Below are positions 44,101 to 54,400 of a stretch of DNA of 64,000 nt, piece by piece. Source of the DNA: Pseudomarimonas salicorniae. Its GTDB lineage: Bacteria; Pseudomonadota; Gammaproteobacteria; Xanthomonadales; Xanthomonadaceae. The stretch covers positions 1 to 64,000 of the forward strand of contig NZ_JALNMH010000005.1 of NCBI RefSeq assembly GCF_023156535.1, in the 5' to 3' direction. The translations under genes were made by a program, and so were the position numbers. Under the pieces are notes generated by a model. It worked only from the letters and a program-made list of their open reading frames with translations, did not search any database and was not told the DNA's origin. The stretch's first letter is position 1, and each line of letters opens with the position of its first letter.

Positions 44101-47100
44101 TGTCGTCACCATTGGCGGCGATGGACGGGCGACCATCCTGGTCGTGGTCGTTCTGAGATCCGAAGCGGACCGAACTGAGGATGACATGAGCCGGGCCGCC
44201 GTTTGCGGTGAGTGTCTCGTAGTCGCCCGTGGCAACGCCTGCCCCAGCGTCCGGCAGGTCGCCGCGGTCGATGGCGACGATCACCGCAGCATAGTCCTCG
44301 ACCTCACCGCTGGCGCTCGGACCGTTGGCAAAGGCCGCACTGCAGGTGCCGCTATCGAGGCTGAGGCGGAAACGCACGTAGGTCGGCTCGATGAAGGGCC
44401 CCGGATACGGCACGCTCCCCCAGTCCACATTGACGAGACTGCCACCGGCACCGGTTCCACTGGGCACGATCACGGCCGGGGCGCGCTCCAGCACGCCACT
44501 GACCGTGTCATTGAAATCGCCGTCGGCATTCCAGTCGGCGTAGGCACACAAGCGCGCATCGCTGCCCGTGTCGTTCACCACGCGCAGCTCCACCACGGCC
44601 GGCTCGCCGCGGAAGAACTCCAGCTGGGATGGCGTGGTGACGCCGTCCTCATCGTCGGGCACGCCGCTGGTGTCGTCCCCGTTGGCGCTGGAATTGGGCT
44701 GCCCGTCGAGCTCGGCATCGACCGAGGCGCCGAGGTACAGGTTCGGGACGATGATGTGGCTCGGCCCGTTGTCCGACAGCAGGGTGCGGTAGTTTCCGGT
44801 GGTGTCGCCGTTGCCGGTATCCGGCAGGTCACCGAGGTCCTCGATGGCCGCGCCGCCGCCATTGGAGAAACCGAAATCGGCCGAGAAGTTCGACATGCGA
44901 TCCGGCCAGGTATCGGTGCCGGCGCCGTTGTTCGGGTCGTCATCGGCATTGCCCGAGTTGCTGTGCGTGCGTTCGTTGGTCGGCTCGTTCGCGCTGGGAT
45001 CACCCACCGCCCAGTTGGGTGCGGATACATAGCCCGTGCCGCCGCCGCACACCGTCACCGCCCCCGGGCTGGCATTGTTGTCGTTGTCGACGCGGTTGTT
45101 CGGATCGCGGGCGTTGTTGGTCGACACCTGTAGACCTGCCAGCGGCGCCTGCAGATCGGGGATCGCGATGTAGTAGCGGGTATCCCGGGCCAGCTCGTCG
45201 AATCGGTACTTGCCGGCACGGCCGCCGAGGGTGACCGTCCCCGTGGTATCGACCGTGGTGTCCCCGGCGCTCGGACCTGCCGTGCCGTCATCATCCAGGC
45301 ACAGGCGCAGGGCCACGCCGTCGATGCCCGGCTCGCCCTGGTCATGGTCGCCATCGTTATTGATGTCGCGCCAGACCAGATTGCCGACGCGGTAGCGCTC
45401 GGGAAGGATCACACCGACCTTGACCGGCTCGGCGGTGGGCAGCAGGTTGATCGGGTCGAGCGCAGCGCCGGTCACCGCACGGTAGGCGCGGTGGGCGAAG
45501 GAGCCGTAGGCCGGGTTGAATACCGTGGTGCTGCCGACCACCGAAGGCAGAGCATCGCCGGATACCGGCTGCTGCTGGTAGGCCGGCGCCTGCATCGGGA
45601 TCTCGAACACCGCGGTCTGCAGCACGCCCCAGTTGGTGGTGTCCGAGCCGTTCGGGTCGGTAAAGGCATAGATGCGGATCGCACGCACAGCGGGGAAGCC
45701 GCCCAGTGCCGTGGGATCGCTGTTCCAGTCGTTGGTGCAGCTGCCCTGCCAGCCGGTCTGGTCGTCATCATCGGAGACCTCGCGCCGGCAAGGGTTGGTG
45801 GACGCCGAGTATTCGACCACGAAGTTGCCGGCGATCGGCGCGGTGGTCTGGGCCCCGTTGAGCACCGGCGCGCCGGTCAGCACCGGGCGGAACCGCGTGT
45901 TGCGGGTGACCGTCGACTGCGGCTCACCAACGCCGGTGTCGCCAATGAACGGGAACACGTCGTAGATGACGTAGTTGTCGAAGGCCACGTTGCCGGCGTT
46001 CTGCACGCGGATGCGATAGGTGAAGGCGCCGCCGAAGTCGGTGCGGGCCACGCAGGGAAACCGGGTGTAGGGATTCGCATCGACCGCGGTACCGAACTCG
46101 GTCGAGTAAACCGGGCAGTCGGCGTTGGCGGTGACCGGCAGCTCGATCGGGTCATCGACGATCTCGTCCGCGGGGTTCTCGAAAGGGCCCGGCCCGCTGA
46201 CCCATTTGGTGCCATCGAGCACGGCGGCCTGGACGATGTTGAAGCCGAGATCGCGCTGGCAGCGCAGCTCGGCGGTATCGGTGTCATTGTCGAGGTCGTC
46301 GGTGTCAGCGGCCTGGGTGCCGGCACAGGTGGCCGGCGCGGAGCCGTTCTCGAATACCGCTACCCGATTGCTGTAGCTGCCGTCGGCAGTGCCGGCGCGG
46401 ATGCGCGTTCGCAGCTCGATCAGCGGCATCTGTGCCGCATTGCGGGGGAAACTGCCGGTGTAGCGGATCCGGACAAGGGTCTGGTCGGTGACGGCATTGA
46501 AGTCCTCGATCACCTCGATCACCGGAACCGGGCTACCGGGCTGGACAACGGTGGGCGTGCCGATCAGCTCCAGCTGCGGAGGCAGCAGGTCGGTGATCAC
46601 CGGATCAACGATGGCGCCGGTCGAGTCACCGACCGCGTGGTTCACACCGATCCGATAGACGATCTCGTCCAGCGGACGCAGCGGCGAGGGCGCGCTGAAC
46701 ACGGTCTTCACCGGGTCGAGGCCAGGCCTGGGTTCTTCGATGCGCTGCGTGCGGCAGGTGTTCGAGGTCTGCGCGCCGCCGGCGTTCCAGTTGAACTGCA
46801 GGCAGTTTTCCACCGTGGTCGCGGCAGGCAGGGCCGGCGGGGTGATCGTGCTCGGCACCGGCTGGGTGATCGTCGGCGAGCTGGTGAAGGCAAAGTCGCG
46901 TGGCACTTCGTTTGCCGGCGTGCCGCCGGCCAGGTTCTCGAAGCGCCAGCAGATGCCGGTCGAATCGACGGGAATGCTGCCGCCGCTGATCGTGGTGCTG
47001 TTGTTGCCGGGCGCGTCAAAGGCCACCTGGACCCAGTCGGCGGGATTGCCACAGTCGCTGGTCGGCGCCGGCACGCTGTCGGTGACGAAGACGTCGGCCA

Positions 47101-48337
47101 CCACGTCATACAGCGGGGCGCCGCCAACCCAGTTGCCGAGGGTGAAGCTGGCAACCTGCAGCCGGGTCGGCGAACCAGGCAGCACGTCGTCGGGCAGGAT
47201 GTCGAAGACCTGCACGTCCTGCAGCCCGACGTTGGACTCGTAGCTGCCGCCAAGCCGCCAGTTGATCCGGCCGATGCCCTGATCGTCGGGGGTATCACTG
47301 GGCGTGGCGTCGTTGCCGGTCTTGCTCAGCGAAACAATCGACTGCGGACCGCCGCGGGTGCCGTTGGTTTCGCCGAAGCACTGCGGGTTATCGGTGTCGC
47401 CCGGCGGCGGTACCCCAAGGCCGGCCTCGGAGCAGTACTGGTCGTCGGGCGTGCGCACATGGGCGCGATCCTGGGCCGGGGCCACGCCGGCCGGCAGGTC
47501 GTAGGTGACGAAGAAGGTGAAGCAGGATGGCTGCGACAGCGAGCTGCCGGCCGGATACAAGCGGTCAATCTCCAGCCGCTCTTGTGGAATGGTCCACGTG
47601 ATCCGGTTGCCGCTGATCGACTCGGTGATCGCGGGACTTCCGGCGGGAACGGTCGTGCGCGGGTTGCTGGCAATCGCCGGCAGGTCGTCGTACAGGGTCG
47701 CGCCCGGCAGCGCTACGAGGTCCACGCCGGACGTGGCGCAGAACTGCACGCGGTCGGTGACGAAGGTCGCCTGGTCGGAGATGAGCAGGGAGGCGATCGG
47801 ATCAACGCGCACCTTGCTGATCGAATAGTTGCGCAGCGCGGCGGCGCGGATGTTGATGGGCGGGCTGCTGGCGGTGACCGGCAGCGGCTGGTTGCCGACG
47901 TTGTTGGTAAAGGTCGCAGTCACCGTATTGATCACGCCGTTGGTCGGCGGGGCACTGGGCCGGACCCGGGCATTGATGAAGCCCTCGCCGGTGACGCCCG
48001 AATTGATCAGGTTGCGTGTCGCGCTGAAGGCGTTGCCGCCCACCGGGCAGCTGACGGTGGAAAAGGCCGGGAAATCGCAGCTGACGATCTCCAGCTCCGC
48101 CGGCAGGCTGTCATTGAGAGTCAGGCTGCCGCAGTTCGGCTGCGATACGCCGTTGCAGGCATAGGTGATGCGGTAGCGCACGTCGGAACCGGGCGGCACC
48201 GTGGCGTTCGCCGCCGGGCTCACCAGCTGCTTGCCCAGGGTGACGTTGGGGTCCTGCGCCTGGGCAAGGCCCGTGGCGCACAGCGAAAGCAACAAAAGGG
48301 CGGCCCGGGCGAGCGCGCCCTTCGATTCGTAGGTCAT
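41195..48337 (-). CDS. Giant secreted mosaic protein (DUF11, SdrD-B-like and five GEVED domains, IPTL-CTERM-like tail)
   Basis: This 2380-residue protein has a signal peptide (1-28, ending AQAQ). Roughly residues 29-975 are DUF11-like surface repeats (VTLGKQLVSPAANATVPPGS...). A SdrD-B-like module lies at about 979-1160 (VGNLVWRDINNDGDHDQGEP), then five GEVED modules at about 1163-2055, each DxGDLPD...DDEDG...GEVEDY. A second SdrD-B-like module is at about 2055-2215, a DUF11 domain to about 2350, and the tail IPVGSPWGLGLLVLLTGLLA-LRHIRRRS, an IPTL-CTERM-like sorting signal. Many Asp-rich DxDxDG loops suggest Ca2+ binding. It is likely surface-anchored or released adhesin/matrix material. GGGGAG precedes the ATG. 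Confidence 0.88.
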   Translation of the reverse strand: MTYESKGALARAALLLLSLCATGLAQAQDPNVTLGKQLVSPAANATVPPGSDVRYRITYACNGVSQPNCGSLTLNDSLPAELEIVSCDFPAFSTVSCPVGGNAFSATRNLINSGVTGEGFINARVRPSAPPTNGVINTVTATFTNNVGNQPLPVTASSPPINIRAAALRNYSISKVRVDPIASLLISDQATFVTDRVQFCATSGVDLVALPGATLYDDLPAIASNPRTTVPAGSPAITESISGNRITWTIPQERLEIDRLYPAGSSLSQPSCFTFFVTYDLPAGVAPAQDRAHVRTPDDQYCSEAGLGVPPPGDTDNPQCFGETNGTRGGPQSIVSLSKTGNDATPSDTPDDQGIGRINWRLGGSYESNVGLQDVQVFDILPDDVLPGSPTRLQVASFTLGNWVGGAPLYDVVADVFVTDSVPAPTSDCGNPADWVQVAFDAPGNNSTTISGGSIPVDSTGICWRFENLAGGTPANEVPRDFAFTSSPTITQPVPSTITPPALPAATTVENCLQFNWNAGGAQTSNTCRTQRIEEPRPGLDPVKTVFSAPSPLRPLDEIVYRIGVNHAVGDSTGAIVDPVITDLLPPQLELIGTPTVVQPGSPVPVIEVIEDFNAVTDQTLVRIRYTGSFPRNAAQMPLIELRTRIRAGTADGSYSNRVAVFENGSAPATCAGTQAADTDDLDNDTDTAELRCQRDLGFNIVQAAVLDGTKWVSGPGPFENPADEIVDDPIELPVTANADCPVYSTEFGTAVDANPYTRFPCVARTDFGGAFTYRIRVQNAGNVAFDNYVIYDVFPFIGDTGVGEPQSTVTRNTRFRPVLTGAPVLNGAQTTAPIAGNFVVEYSASTNPCRREVSDDDDQTGWQGSCTNDWNSDPTALGGFPAVRAIRIYAFTDPNGSDTTNWGVLQTAVFEIPMQAPAYQQQPVSGDALPSVVGSTTVFNPAYGSFAHRAYRAVTGAALDPINLLPTAEPVKVGVILPERYRVGNLVWRDINNDGDHDQGEPGIDGVALRLCLDDDGTAGPSAGDTTVDTTGTVTLGGRAGKYRFDELARDTRYYIAIPDLQAPLAGLQVSTNNARDPNNRVDNDNNASPGAVTVCGGGTGYVSAPNWAVGDPSANEPTNERTHSNSGNADDDPNNGAGTDTWPDRMSNFSADFGFSNGGGAAIEDLGDLPDTGNGDTTGNYRTLLSDNGPSHIIVPNLYLGASVDAELDGQPNSSANGDDTSGVPDDEDGVTTPSQLEFFRGEPAVVELRVVNDTGSDARLCAYADWNADGDFNDTVSGVLERAPAVIVPSGTGAGGSLVNVDWGSVPYPGPFIEPTYVRFRLSLDSGTCSAAFANGPSASGEVEDYAAVIVAIDRGDLPDAGAGVATGDYETLTANGGPAHVILSSVRFGSQNDHDQDGRPSIAANGDDTAPGGQPDDEDGFTVSDLTMVAGSVANVRFNVTNTSGSTAIVCGFIDFNGNGVLDDIGETASLSVNTGTNNAQRTLSFSVPLLASRNTYARFRIDVDGGGAASCSPNGVRFSGEVEDYAVTINAYELGDLPDVYGTLVASGGARHLIAPGFPAAPNLFLGAGVDNEIDGAPSVLADGDDAAVGDDEDGIDVADLSLQVNVPPVIDVTARNETGTAARICGFIDYNADGDFDDAGESAEVAVPAVAGSQSLQLTFAPPLVGAASSTYARFRISTDTAGTCVPTGDAPNGEVEDYAVSIVELSDLGDLPDSYGTLRASNGARHPLRPNLRLGTLIDDEADGQPGSGADGDDLASSDDEDAVLIADLGDSNLVAGLSANIRVRVTNGTGVPARLCGYVDFNADGDFADTGEVSQVPVPDGSNDVEFILPFNVPDAARRDSFARFRLSTLAGTCTAATARGVEPDGEVEDYPVRVRVFDLGDLPDPSVGIGPDNYRTTRADGGPRHVIVDQLFLGARVDEEPDGQPNVNATGDDVANDDEDGVTFMAAYELGSPARVDVVASNTTGSTAQLCGFIDWNADGDFLDESESAQSSVPDGSVGALLTMNFGLVPVGADLTPYARFRISTDPTCSPDGEASDGEVEDYLIGTTGNGALELGNLVWEDRNNNCRVDIGEPGLSGIPVDLFLDSDRNGQPDGPAVGSTVTDLNGNYLFVDLLPDDYLVVVQRPERYIGSTGSGLPFSNTGACATGVDPDNDVDDDDNGFDDGAVTRAPPVTLIAESEPGPPNSDTNPTVDFGLLYFFDLDLVKELAPGQRAEVLPGATVEYRIRISNQGTVPATDIEVTDRYPAGFQVLDSDWTVDATNRLARRVIPGPLLPGQSVELAISMRVLGGAAGRFLNRAEITRAEDDLGGTPTDIDSTPDNDNEGEDDQDEVPVLVLIGVPTQIPVGSPWGLGLLVLLTGLLALRHIRRRS

Positions 48338-48362
48338 GCGGAACTCCCCGGCGTAGAACGGA

Positions 48363-48386
48363 CGCCGGGCGCGAACGCGCCCGGCG
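48363..48386. terminator. Hairpin between the two giant genes (2)
   Basis: Perfect 11-bp arms CGCCGGGCGCG / CGCGCCCGGCG with an AA loop lie 26 bp upstream of the 2380-residue gene start. It could end the upstream transcript or fold in the leader. Confidence 0.45.
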
Positions 48387-48412
48387 CCGGCCCGAGTGTA
48401 GCCGGCCGAGAC

Positions 48413-48437
48413 GTCGGCCTCGTGTCATGAGGCCGAC
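48413..48437. terminator. Hairpin between the two giant genes (1)
   Basis: A 9-bp stem GTCGGCCTC / GAGGCCGAC with a 7-nt loop lies 30 bp past the stop of the 3280-residue gene on the minus strand. No U-tract is present. Confidence 0.45.
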
Positions 48438-48466
48438 CGGCACGCCGCTGTCCTTAGGGATAAACC

Positions 48467-51400
48467 CTAGTCGGAATCGCCGCGGACCCGAGCCCGGCGG
48501 GCACGGCGCAGGCCCAGCATCATCAGCGACATGGCCATCAGAACCAGTGCCAGCCCGCCGGTCGAGGGAATCTCGCGCACGCCGGGCGGGGCAGCGCCGA
48601 AGCTGAGCGGGGTGGGCGAGATCTCGTCCGGCACTCCGTTGTTGTCAGGATCGGGCGAGGTGCCGTTCACCGAGTCATCCTCCAGCGTCGGACCGCCGCT
48701 GACCCGCTGGCCGGAGACCGTGGCCCGATTCAGGAAGGGGCCCGTGGCGGTGCCGGGACGCACCTCGAGCTCCAGCCTCAGCGCCAGCTCGGCACCGGGC
48801 GCCAGGACAGCGGCCGACTGCAGCAGGCTGGTCCGGGTGCGTCCGTCGTAGGTCGGATCCGGCTGGCCGCTGCCCGCGGTGACCTGCACGCCCAGCACGC
48901 TGAACTGCACCGGTGTAGGGAAAGTCGCGGCCAGATCGTCGCGAAGCTGCAGGGCATCCAGACTCACCTGGCCATAGTTGCGCGCCCTCAGCTCGTAGAC
49001 GACGCGGTAGGCGCCGCTGCCCAGTTCGGCGACCGAGACCAACCCCTTGGCGACGCCAAGCCGCGCGACGTCCGAGACCGGAACCGAGGCATCATCGTTA
49101 TCGATCAGCTCGGGCCCGGAAGGCGGCGTGCCGCGCGCAGTGGCGGTGTTGAGGATCGCCGCCCCGGCGTCGACCCGGGCCTGGTCGACCAGCAGGCTGC
49201 CGGTGCAGATCAGGCGCTCGCCCGGCGCCAGCGCCACCGGCTGCACGCAGCTGAGCGTGGGCAGCAGCGGATCATTGATGCTGACCCCGCTGAGCGGGGT
49301 GCCCCCGGTGTTGGTCGCGGTCAGGGTGTAGCTGATCCGCTCGCCGGCTTCGGCGAGGCCATTGGCGATCACCACGTCATCGAGCGCGGCCTGCTTCAGC
49401 AGGCTGAGCCCGGGCACCGGCGCCGCCGACACCGGATCGGTGTCGCTGCTGGTGTTGTTGTTCGAGTCCGGATCGGTCAGCCCGCTGGGGACGCTGACCT
49501 CGGCAATGTTGGTGACGGCGCTGTTGGCGGCCGCGGTGACCGCCGCATCCACGCGCAGGGTCAGCGTGCCGCCCACCGGGAAGGTCGGGATGGCAAGCGT
49601 GCCCGCCTCCAGCGAGGCAACGTCCGGCGAGGTCGGACACACCGCACCACCGGTGCTGCCGGTACAGAGAACCGCGGTCTTGGACAGGCCGCTCACCGCC
49701 GGATCCGACACGCTGGCCCCATCCGCCGCGTTCGGACCGGCGTTCGATACCAGCAGCGTGTAGCTCGTGCTGCCGCCCACGCTGAGGCTGCTCACCCCGT
49801 TGTCCTTGCTGATCGACAGATCCGCGCTGGGCTGGGACCCGGCGACCACGCTGTCGGTGTCATCGGCGCTGTTGTTGCCGGGCACCGGGTCGGTGATCCC
49901 CGACGGTGGGGAGACGCTGACCGAGTTGGTCACCGTGCTGCCCGCGGCGGCGCTCACCGTCGCGGTCACTTCGAGCGTCACGCTGCCGCCGATGGGCAGC
50001 ACGGGAATGGCCAGGGTGCCGGCCTCGATGTCCGCCACCGAGGGCGCGCCCGGGCAGCTGGCGCCATTGCTGGCGCCGACGCAGGCCACCGCCGTCTTGC
50101 TCAGACCGGCCACGGCCGGGTCCGACACCGTTGCCCCATCCGCCGCGCTCGGACCGCCGTTGCTGATCACCACCACATAGGTCGTGCTGCTGCCCGAGGT
50201 CAGCGACGTGACCCCGTTGTTCTTGCTGATCGACAGGTCGGCATCCGTCGGTCCCAGCACCGGGTCGGTATCGCTGCTGGTGTTGTTGTTCGAGTCCGGA
50301 TCGGTCAGCCCGCTGGGGACGCTGACCTCGGCGATGTTGGTGACCGCGCTGCCGCCCGCCGCGGTAACTGACGCATCCACGCGCAGGGTCAGCGTGCCGC
50401 CCACCGGGAAGGTCGGGATGGCCAGCGTGCCCGCCTCCAGCGAGGCAACGTCCGGCGAGGCCGGACACACCGCACCACCGGTGCTGCCGGTACAGAGAAC
50501 CGCGGTCTTGGACAGGCCACTGACCGCCGGATCCGACACGCTGGCCCCATCCGCCGCGTTCGGACCGGCGTTCGATACCAGCAGCGTGTAGCTCGTGCTG
50601 CCGCCCACGCTGAGGCTGCTCACCCCGTTGTCCTTGCTGATCGACAGATCCGCGCTGGGCTGGGACCCGGCGACCACGCTGTCGGTGTCATCGGCGCTGT
50701 TGTTGCCGGGCACCGGGTCGGTGATCCCCGACGGCGGGGAGACGGTCACCGTGTTGGTCACCGTGCTGCCCGCCGCGGCGCTCACCGTCGCGGTCACTTC
50801 CAGCGTCACGCTGCCGCCCGTGGGCAATGCCGGGATGGCCAGGGTGCCGGCCTCGATGTCCGCCACCGAGGGCGCCACCGGGCAACTGGCCCCGTTGCTG
50901 GCGTCGACGCAGGCCACCGCTGTCTTGCTCAGACCGGCCACGGCCGGGTCCGACACCGTTGCCCCATCCGCCGAGCTCGGACCGCCGTTGCTGATCACCA
51001 CCACATAGGTCGTGCTGCTGCCCGAGGTCAGCGACGTGACCCCGTTGTTCTTGCTGATCGACAGGTCGGCGTTCAACGGACCCGATACGGGATCGGTGTC
51101 GCTGTCGGTGTTGTTGTTCGGATTCGGATCGGTCACCCCACCGGGCACGCTGACCAGGGCGGTGTTGCTGACCGAACTGCCGCCGGCGGCGGTCACCGTG
51201 GCGTCGATGCGGAGGGTCACGCTGCCGCCGTTGGGCAGCGTCGGGATCACCAGGGTCCCGGCCTCCAGCGAGGCGACATCCGGCGAGGCAGGGCAGACCG
51301 CTCCGCCGCTGCTGCCGGTGCAGCTCACCGCGGTCTTGGACAGGCCGCTGACCGCCGGGTCGGAGACGCTGGCGCCGTCGGCCGCGTCCGGGCCAGCGTT

Positions 51401-54400
51401 CGACACCACCACGGTATAGCTCGTCGTGCCGCCGACGCTGAGTCCGCTGACCCCGTTGTCCTTGCTGATCGACAGGTCGGCGCTGGGCAGGGTGCCGGCG
51501 ACCACGCTGTCGGTGTCGTCATCGCTGTTGTTGCCCGGCACCGGGTCGGTCACCCCGGCCGGCGGTGCGACGGACGCGGTGTTGGTCACCGAACTGCCCC
51601 CGGCTGCCGTCACCGTCGCGGTGACCTGCAGGGTGATGCTGCCGCCGGACGGCAGCGCCGGGATGGCCAGGGTGCCCGCCTCCAGCGCCGCCACCGACGG
51701 CGCGCCCGGACAGCTCGCGCCATTGCTGGCCGCCGAGCAGCTGACCGCGGTCTTGGCAAGGCCGGTGACCGCCGGGTCGGAGACCGTGGCCCCGTTCGCC
51801 GCGCTCGGCCCGTTGTTGCTGACCACCACCACATAGGTGGTGCTGCTGCCCGAGGTCAGGGTGCTGACGCCATTGCTCTTGCTGATCGCGAGATCGGCGT
51901 TTACCGAGCCGACCACCGGATCGGTGTCGCTGGAGGTGTTGTTCGACTGGTTGGGGTCGGAGATGCCCTGCGGTGCCGAGACCACGGCAAGGTTGCTGAC
52001 GTTGCCGCTGCTGGCGAGGACATCGGCCGTGACCGAGAGCACCAGGCTGCTGCCCGGGGGCAGGCTCGGGATGGCGAGGATGCCGGCCTCGAGGTCGGCC
52101 ACGCTGGGCGCCGACGGACAGACCGCACCGCCGCTGGGGCTGCCGCAGCTGACCGCAGTCTTGGCAAGGCCAGTCGCCTGCGGATCCCAGATCAGCGCGT
52201 TGCTGACAGTGGCCGGTCCGGCGTTTGCCACGGTCAGGCTGTAGACCGTCGGCACGCCGGTCGCCACCTGGCTGAGACCGTTGGTCTTCAGGATCGACAG
52301 ATCGGCATTGCTGGTCGCACCGGCGATCAGCCCGAAGTCGGCGGTCGAATTGGTGTTGGCCACCACGCTCACCGGCGCCGGGTCGTTGCCGGTGGTCAGG
52401 GTGGTGCCGACCGGCGGCGAGATGTCGACGCGGTAGTCGCCGGGCGGCACGTTGGCAAAGAAGTAGTCGCCGAGCAGGTCGGTGAAGGTGCGCTGGATCA
52501 GCGCATTGGTCACCGCATCACGCAGTTCCACCAGCACACCGAGACGTCCCGTCTCGCTGCCGTTCTGCAGCTGGTTGCCGTCGCCGTCGTTCCAGACCCG
52601 ACCGGAGACCGTACCGACCGCCGCAGCCGAGACCACGAAGCCGTTGTCGTCGCGCGCGCTGGCGCCCGCGGGCACCTCGACCGTGTTCGGGTCGAGTCCG
52701 TCGATGCCGACGGTTGGCGCCAGCCCGGCCGGCAGGCTGCCGTCGCTGACGTCAACCAGGGTGGTGCCCGCCGGCACCACCCGGCGGAAGGCGCCGGTGC
52801 TGTCGCTGGCCAGCTGGTAGACCACGTTGTTGCTGTCGGTGATCAGCAGCTGGGTGAACGGCAGCGGGGTGTCGATCAGGGGATCGAAGGCGCCGTTGCC
52901 GTCGTTGTCGCGGTAGATCACGCCCTCGACCAGGCCGGTGCCGGCCGCCAGCACGGTGACGTCATCGACGTCCGTTGCCAGATGATCGAACGGGGCCACG
53001 GCGATACCGCTGGTATTGGTGGCGCTGACCTCGTTGTCATAGGTCGCGGGGCCGACGTCGACGCCGATGGTCGAGGTGAAGGTGATTTCCAGCGTGCCAT
53101 TGCCGGGCAGGGTGAAGCTGCCCCAGCTCGGGCTGGCCGAACCGGCGCCCGGAGGCGAGGTCACCGCCGTGGCCGAACCATTGACGGTGGCGCTCTCGGT
53201 CGCGAGATAGCTGAAGCCCGGCGGCAGCACATCGGTCACCACGATGCCCGAGACGCTGCTGGACAGCGTGTTGCGCACGCGCAGGACATAGGTCGCGATA
53301 TCACCCGCCGCACGCAGCGGCGTCGTAGTGCGCTTGTCGACGATCAGACCGCCGACCTGGGTGGTGACGGTGTCGATCACGTTCGGTACGTCGGTAGCCG
53401 ACAGCACCGCATTGTTGGTGTAGCTGCCCGCCTGCAGCGGCACCACGCGCACCTGGGCGACGCCCAGCGCGCCGGGGGCAAGACTGCCGATGCTGAAACT
53501 CAGGCTGCCATTGCTGCCCACCGCAGGCGCCGTGGCCGGCGTCGGCGAGGCGCCGGCATACACCAGATTGGCCGGCAGGGTGTCGCCCAGGGTGACGCCG
53601 GTGGCGGTCGCATTGCCGCGGTTGGCGTAGGTCAAAGTGTAGGTAAAGCCGAGCTGCACCGGATCGCCGGCGGCGGCGCTGACCGCGCCGTCGAGGGTGA
53701 CGGTCTGTCCGGCGATCGCGGTGATCTGGCGGATGCTGCCGCCGATGCGCACGGTATCGCCGATCGCGAGGCGCGATGCGTCCAGCACACGCACCGTGCT
53801 GCTGGCGCTGGCCGTCGTGGCCAGCGTGGTCGCCGGGAAGGACACCGTCGCCGGGCCCTGCTTGTCGAGGGTCAGTCCGGGCGAGGCCAGCGCGCTGCTG
53901 CTGACGCTGTCGCTGACCGAGGGCGCATTGGCGGCGCTGGCGGTGGCGGTGTTCGGGATCGGCGTGCTGCCCTGCGGCAGGGTGCCCACCACCCGCACGC
54001 GGAAGGACAGCGTTTCGCTGTCGCCGGCATCCAGGCGATCGACGCCCGAGGCGGTGCGCGGGTTGAACAGCACCCGGTTGTTCACCGTATCGAAGCTTCC
54101 GCTGCCGTTGCCGCTCGACACGATGGCATCGAACACGGTGTTCGCCGGCACCGCATCGACCACCTGCACCGCGCTCGCGTTGCTGGAACCGACGTTGCCG
54201 ACGGTCAGCGTATAGGTCAGCAGGTCGCCGGGCGCTACGGCGGTCAGCGGACTCACCTGCTTGCTGAGCGTCAGCACTGGCGCGCCGCTGACCGTGACCG
54301 GGACGATCTCGCTGGTGCAGCTGGCCGGCGGCGTGCCACCGGTGCAGAAGCTGGCATCGCTGGCGACGGCGGTGTTGTTGAGCGTGGTGACGCCGGCGGG

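Noticed and set aside
42596-48430. Long plus-strand open frames (845 and 1028 codons) opposite the 2380-residue gene
   Set aside because: They have compositional shadow features only; the repeats in them are reverse images of the GEVED modules.
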